From JAKFYM01 sp964416595 (lineage in GTDB: Bacteria; Bdellovibrionota; UBA1018; CAIPTA01): 22,215 nt of DNA. Location of the stretch: assembly GCA_964416595.1 (NCBI GenBank), contig CAYQES010000035.1, positions 1 through 22,215 of the forward strand, written 5' to 3'. This document shows positions 21,497-22,215 of this stretch, one piece after another (the first letter of the stretch is position 1; each line of letters begins with the position of its first letter). The notes under the pieces are model-generated. The model ran no database searches and was not told the origin of the DNA. It was given only the letters and a program-made list of their open reading frames with translations. The position numbers and the translations under genes are program-made.

Positions 21497-22215
21497 TCAC
21501 CCCACCACCAACCTCACACCCACCGCCAGCAACGCTAACGCCAAATACCGCAACAAGGCCGAACCCTTCAGCCGAGGCGCAATCCGCACCCCAATCTGCG
21601 CACCCAAAACTGCCCCCACACCCACAGGCAGAGCCACATTCCAATCACAATGTCCCTGCCAGCCGTGCAACAACGCTCCCGCCAGAGCGGTAAAAAATAA
21701 AATAAATTGAGAAGTGGCCACGGCCACCAGCACGGGCATGCGTAAAAGCTCTGTCATAGCTGGCACGTGCAGGATGCCACCGCCGATCCCAAACCAAGAA
21801 GAAATCGTGCCCACCACCACACTCAAACCCAATCCTAAGGGCTCATGATAAGAATAACGTGCGCCCCCCACTTGCCTCTGCACCATGCCCCAACGCTCAC
21901 CAGCCTCCATGACTCTCACTTCTCCCCGCGGGCGGCGAAAAAATAAATAAAGAGATACGCCCAATAAAAACAAACCAAAAATCCGATGAAACCAGAGCCC
22001 AGAAAAAGCGCCTGTTAAAAAAACACCCCCAACGGCTCCAGGTAAAGTGGCTAGAGCGAAAGTAAGGCCAGCCCGGTAGTCCACCTTACCTTGGCGCACA
22101 TACCCAAGAGCACCGGAGCAAGCATTCGCTGTCACAATCACCAGAGAAGTGCCAACAGCCACCTCATGGGGCAACCGCAAAACCAATAAAAAAAGCGGTA
22201 CCAGCAAAAAACCGC
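21497..22215 (-). CDS. TauE/SafE-family sulfite/anion exporter, cut at its 5' end by the window edge
   Basis: A partial membrane protein of at least 239 residues. The frame is open through the window edge and reads G-F-L-L-V-P-L, which fits the middle of the first conserved TauE/SafE segment, so the start lies outside. The second half repeats the pattern with FGIGGGILHVPAM and AVATSQF, typical of the two-fold repeat of this family (DUF81). The first half has PHEVAVGTSLVIV. About seven helices are visible, with a cytoplasmic loop between halves. It exports sulfite, sulfoacetate or similar anions in known members; the substrate here is unknown, although the window encodes sulfur amino-acid enzymes. 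Confidence 0.88.
   Translation of the reverse strand, partial: GFLLVPLFLLVLRLPHEVAVGTSLVIVTANACSGALGYVRQGKVDYRAGLTFALATLPGAVGGVFLTGAFSGLWFHRIFGLFLLGVSLYLFFRRPRGEVRVMEAGERWGMVQRQVGGARYSYHEPLGLGLSVVVGTISSWFGIGGGILHVPAMTELLRMPVLVAVATSQFILFFTALAGALLHGWQGHCDWNVALPVGVGAVLGAQIGVRIAPRLKGSALLRYLALALLAVGVRLVVG

Noticed and set aside
1..22215. CRISPR arrays, insertion sequences, phage genes or an origin
   Set aside because: No regularly spaced repeats, transposase, integrase or DnaA-box cluster was seen in either strand.

Overview
The window looks like chromosomal DNA of a free-living Gram-negative bacterium with roughly balanced GC. My best guess is a Bdellovibrionota or other former deltaproteobacterium. 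Reasons: a membrane-anchored Ser/Thr kinase with a PEGA-like tail coupled to a sigma-54 activator, several lipoproteins and outer-membrane barrels, a tandem pair of ArsA-like ATPases, and a glutamate-cysteine ligase of the Acidithiobacillus-type family. The taxonomic placement is inference; no rRNA is present.

Layout. (1) 159-5209: an operator-like palindrome, a Ser/Thr kinase and a sigma-54 enhancer-binding activator that overlap by 11 nt, then a nested inverted repeat and a sigma-54-like promoter, then two exported beta-barrel-type proteins sharing a YNFYFQK motif. (2) 5290-6957: a lipoprotein made of four regular Cys-pair repeats and a small secreted protein. (3) 6972-8530: a minus-strand accessory stretch holding an orphan FliG-like protein, an XRE antitoxin with a decayed RelE-like toxin in front of it, and a roughly 380-nt non-coding tract with large inverted repeats and a second copy of a tRNA 3' end, next to tRNA-Ala(GGC). 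(4) 8540-15340: a plus-strand run with two ArsA-like ATPases, a TPR protein, gshA, a cystathionine beta-synthase/cysteine synthase, a cystathionine gamma-lyase/synthase and a DUF486 membrane protein. (5) 15415-17132: an MltB-type lytic transglycosylase and a secreted protein of unknown role ending in a clear terminator. (6) 17144-19032, minus: a small membrane protein, and a ferritin-like protein translationally coupled to prmA. (7) 19138-21482, plus: DedA, an RsmB-like rRNA methyltransferase and a DUF423 protein. (8) 21497 to the end, minus: a TauE/SafE transporter cut by the window edge.

How the genes work together. The CBS, gamma-lyase and gshA genes form a homocysteine-to-cysteine-to-gamma-glutamylcysteine route, i.e. 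thiol synthesis. The kinase/activator pair probably controls a sigma-54 promoter in front of the YNFYFQK barrel pair. That cassette, with the repeat lipoprotein beside it, is the best candidate here for a poorly described envelope system. Most of the rest is housekeeping.
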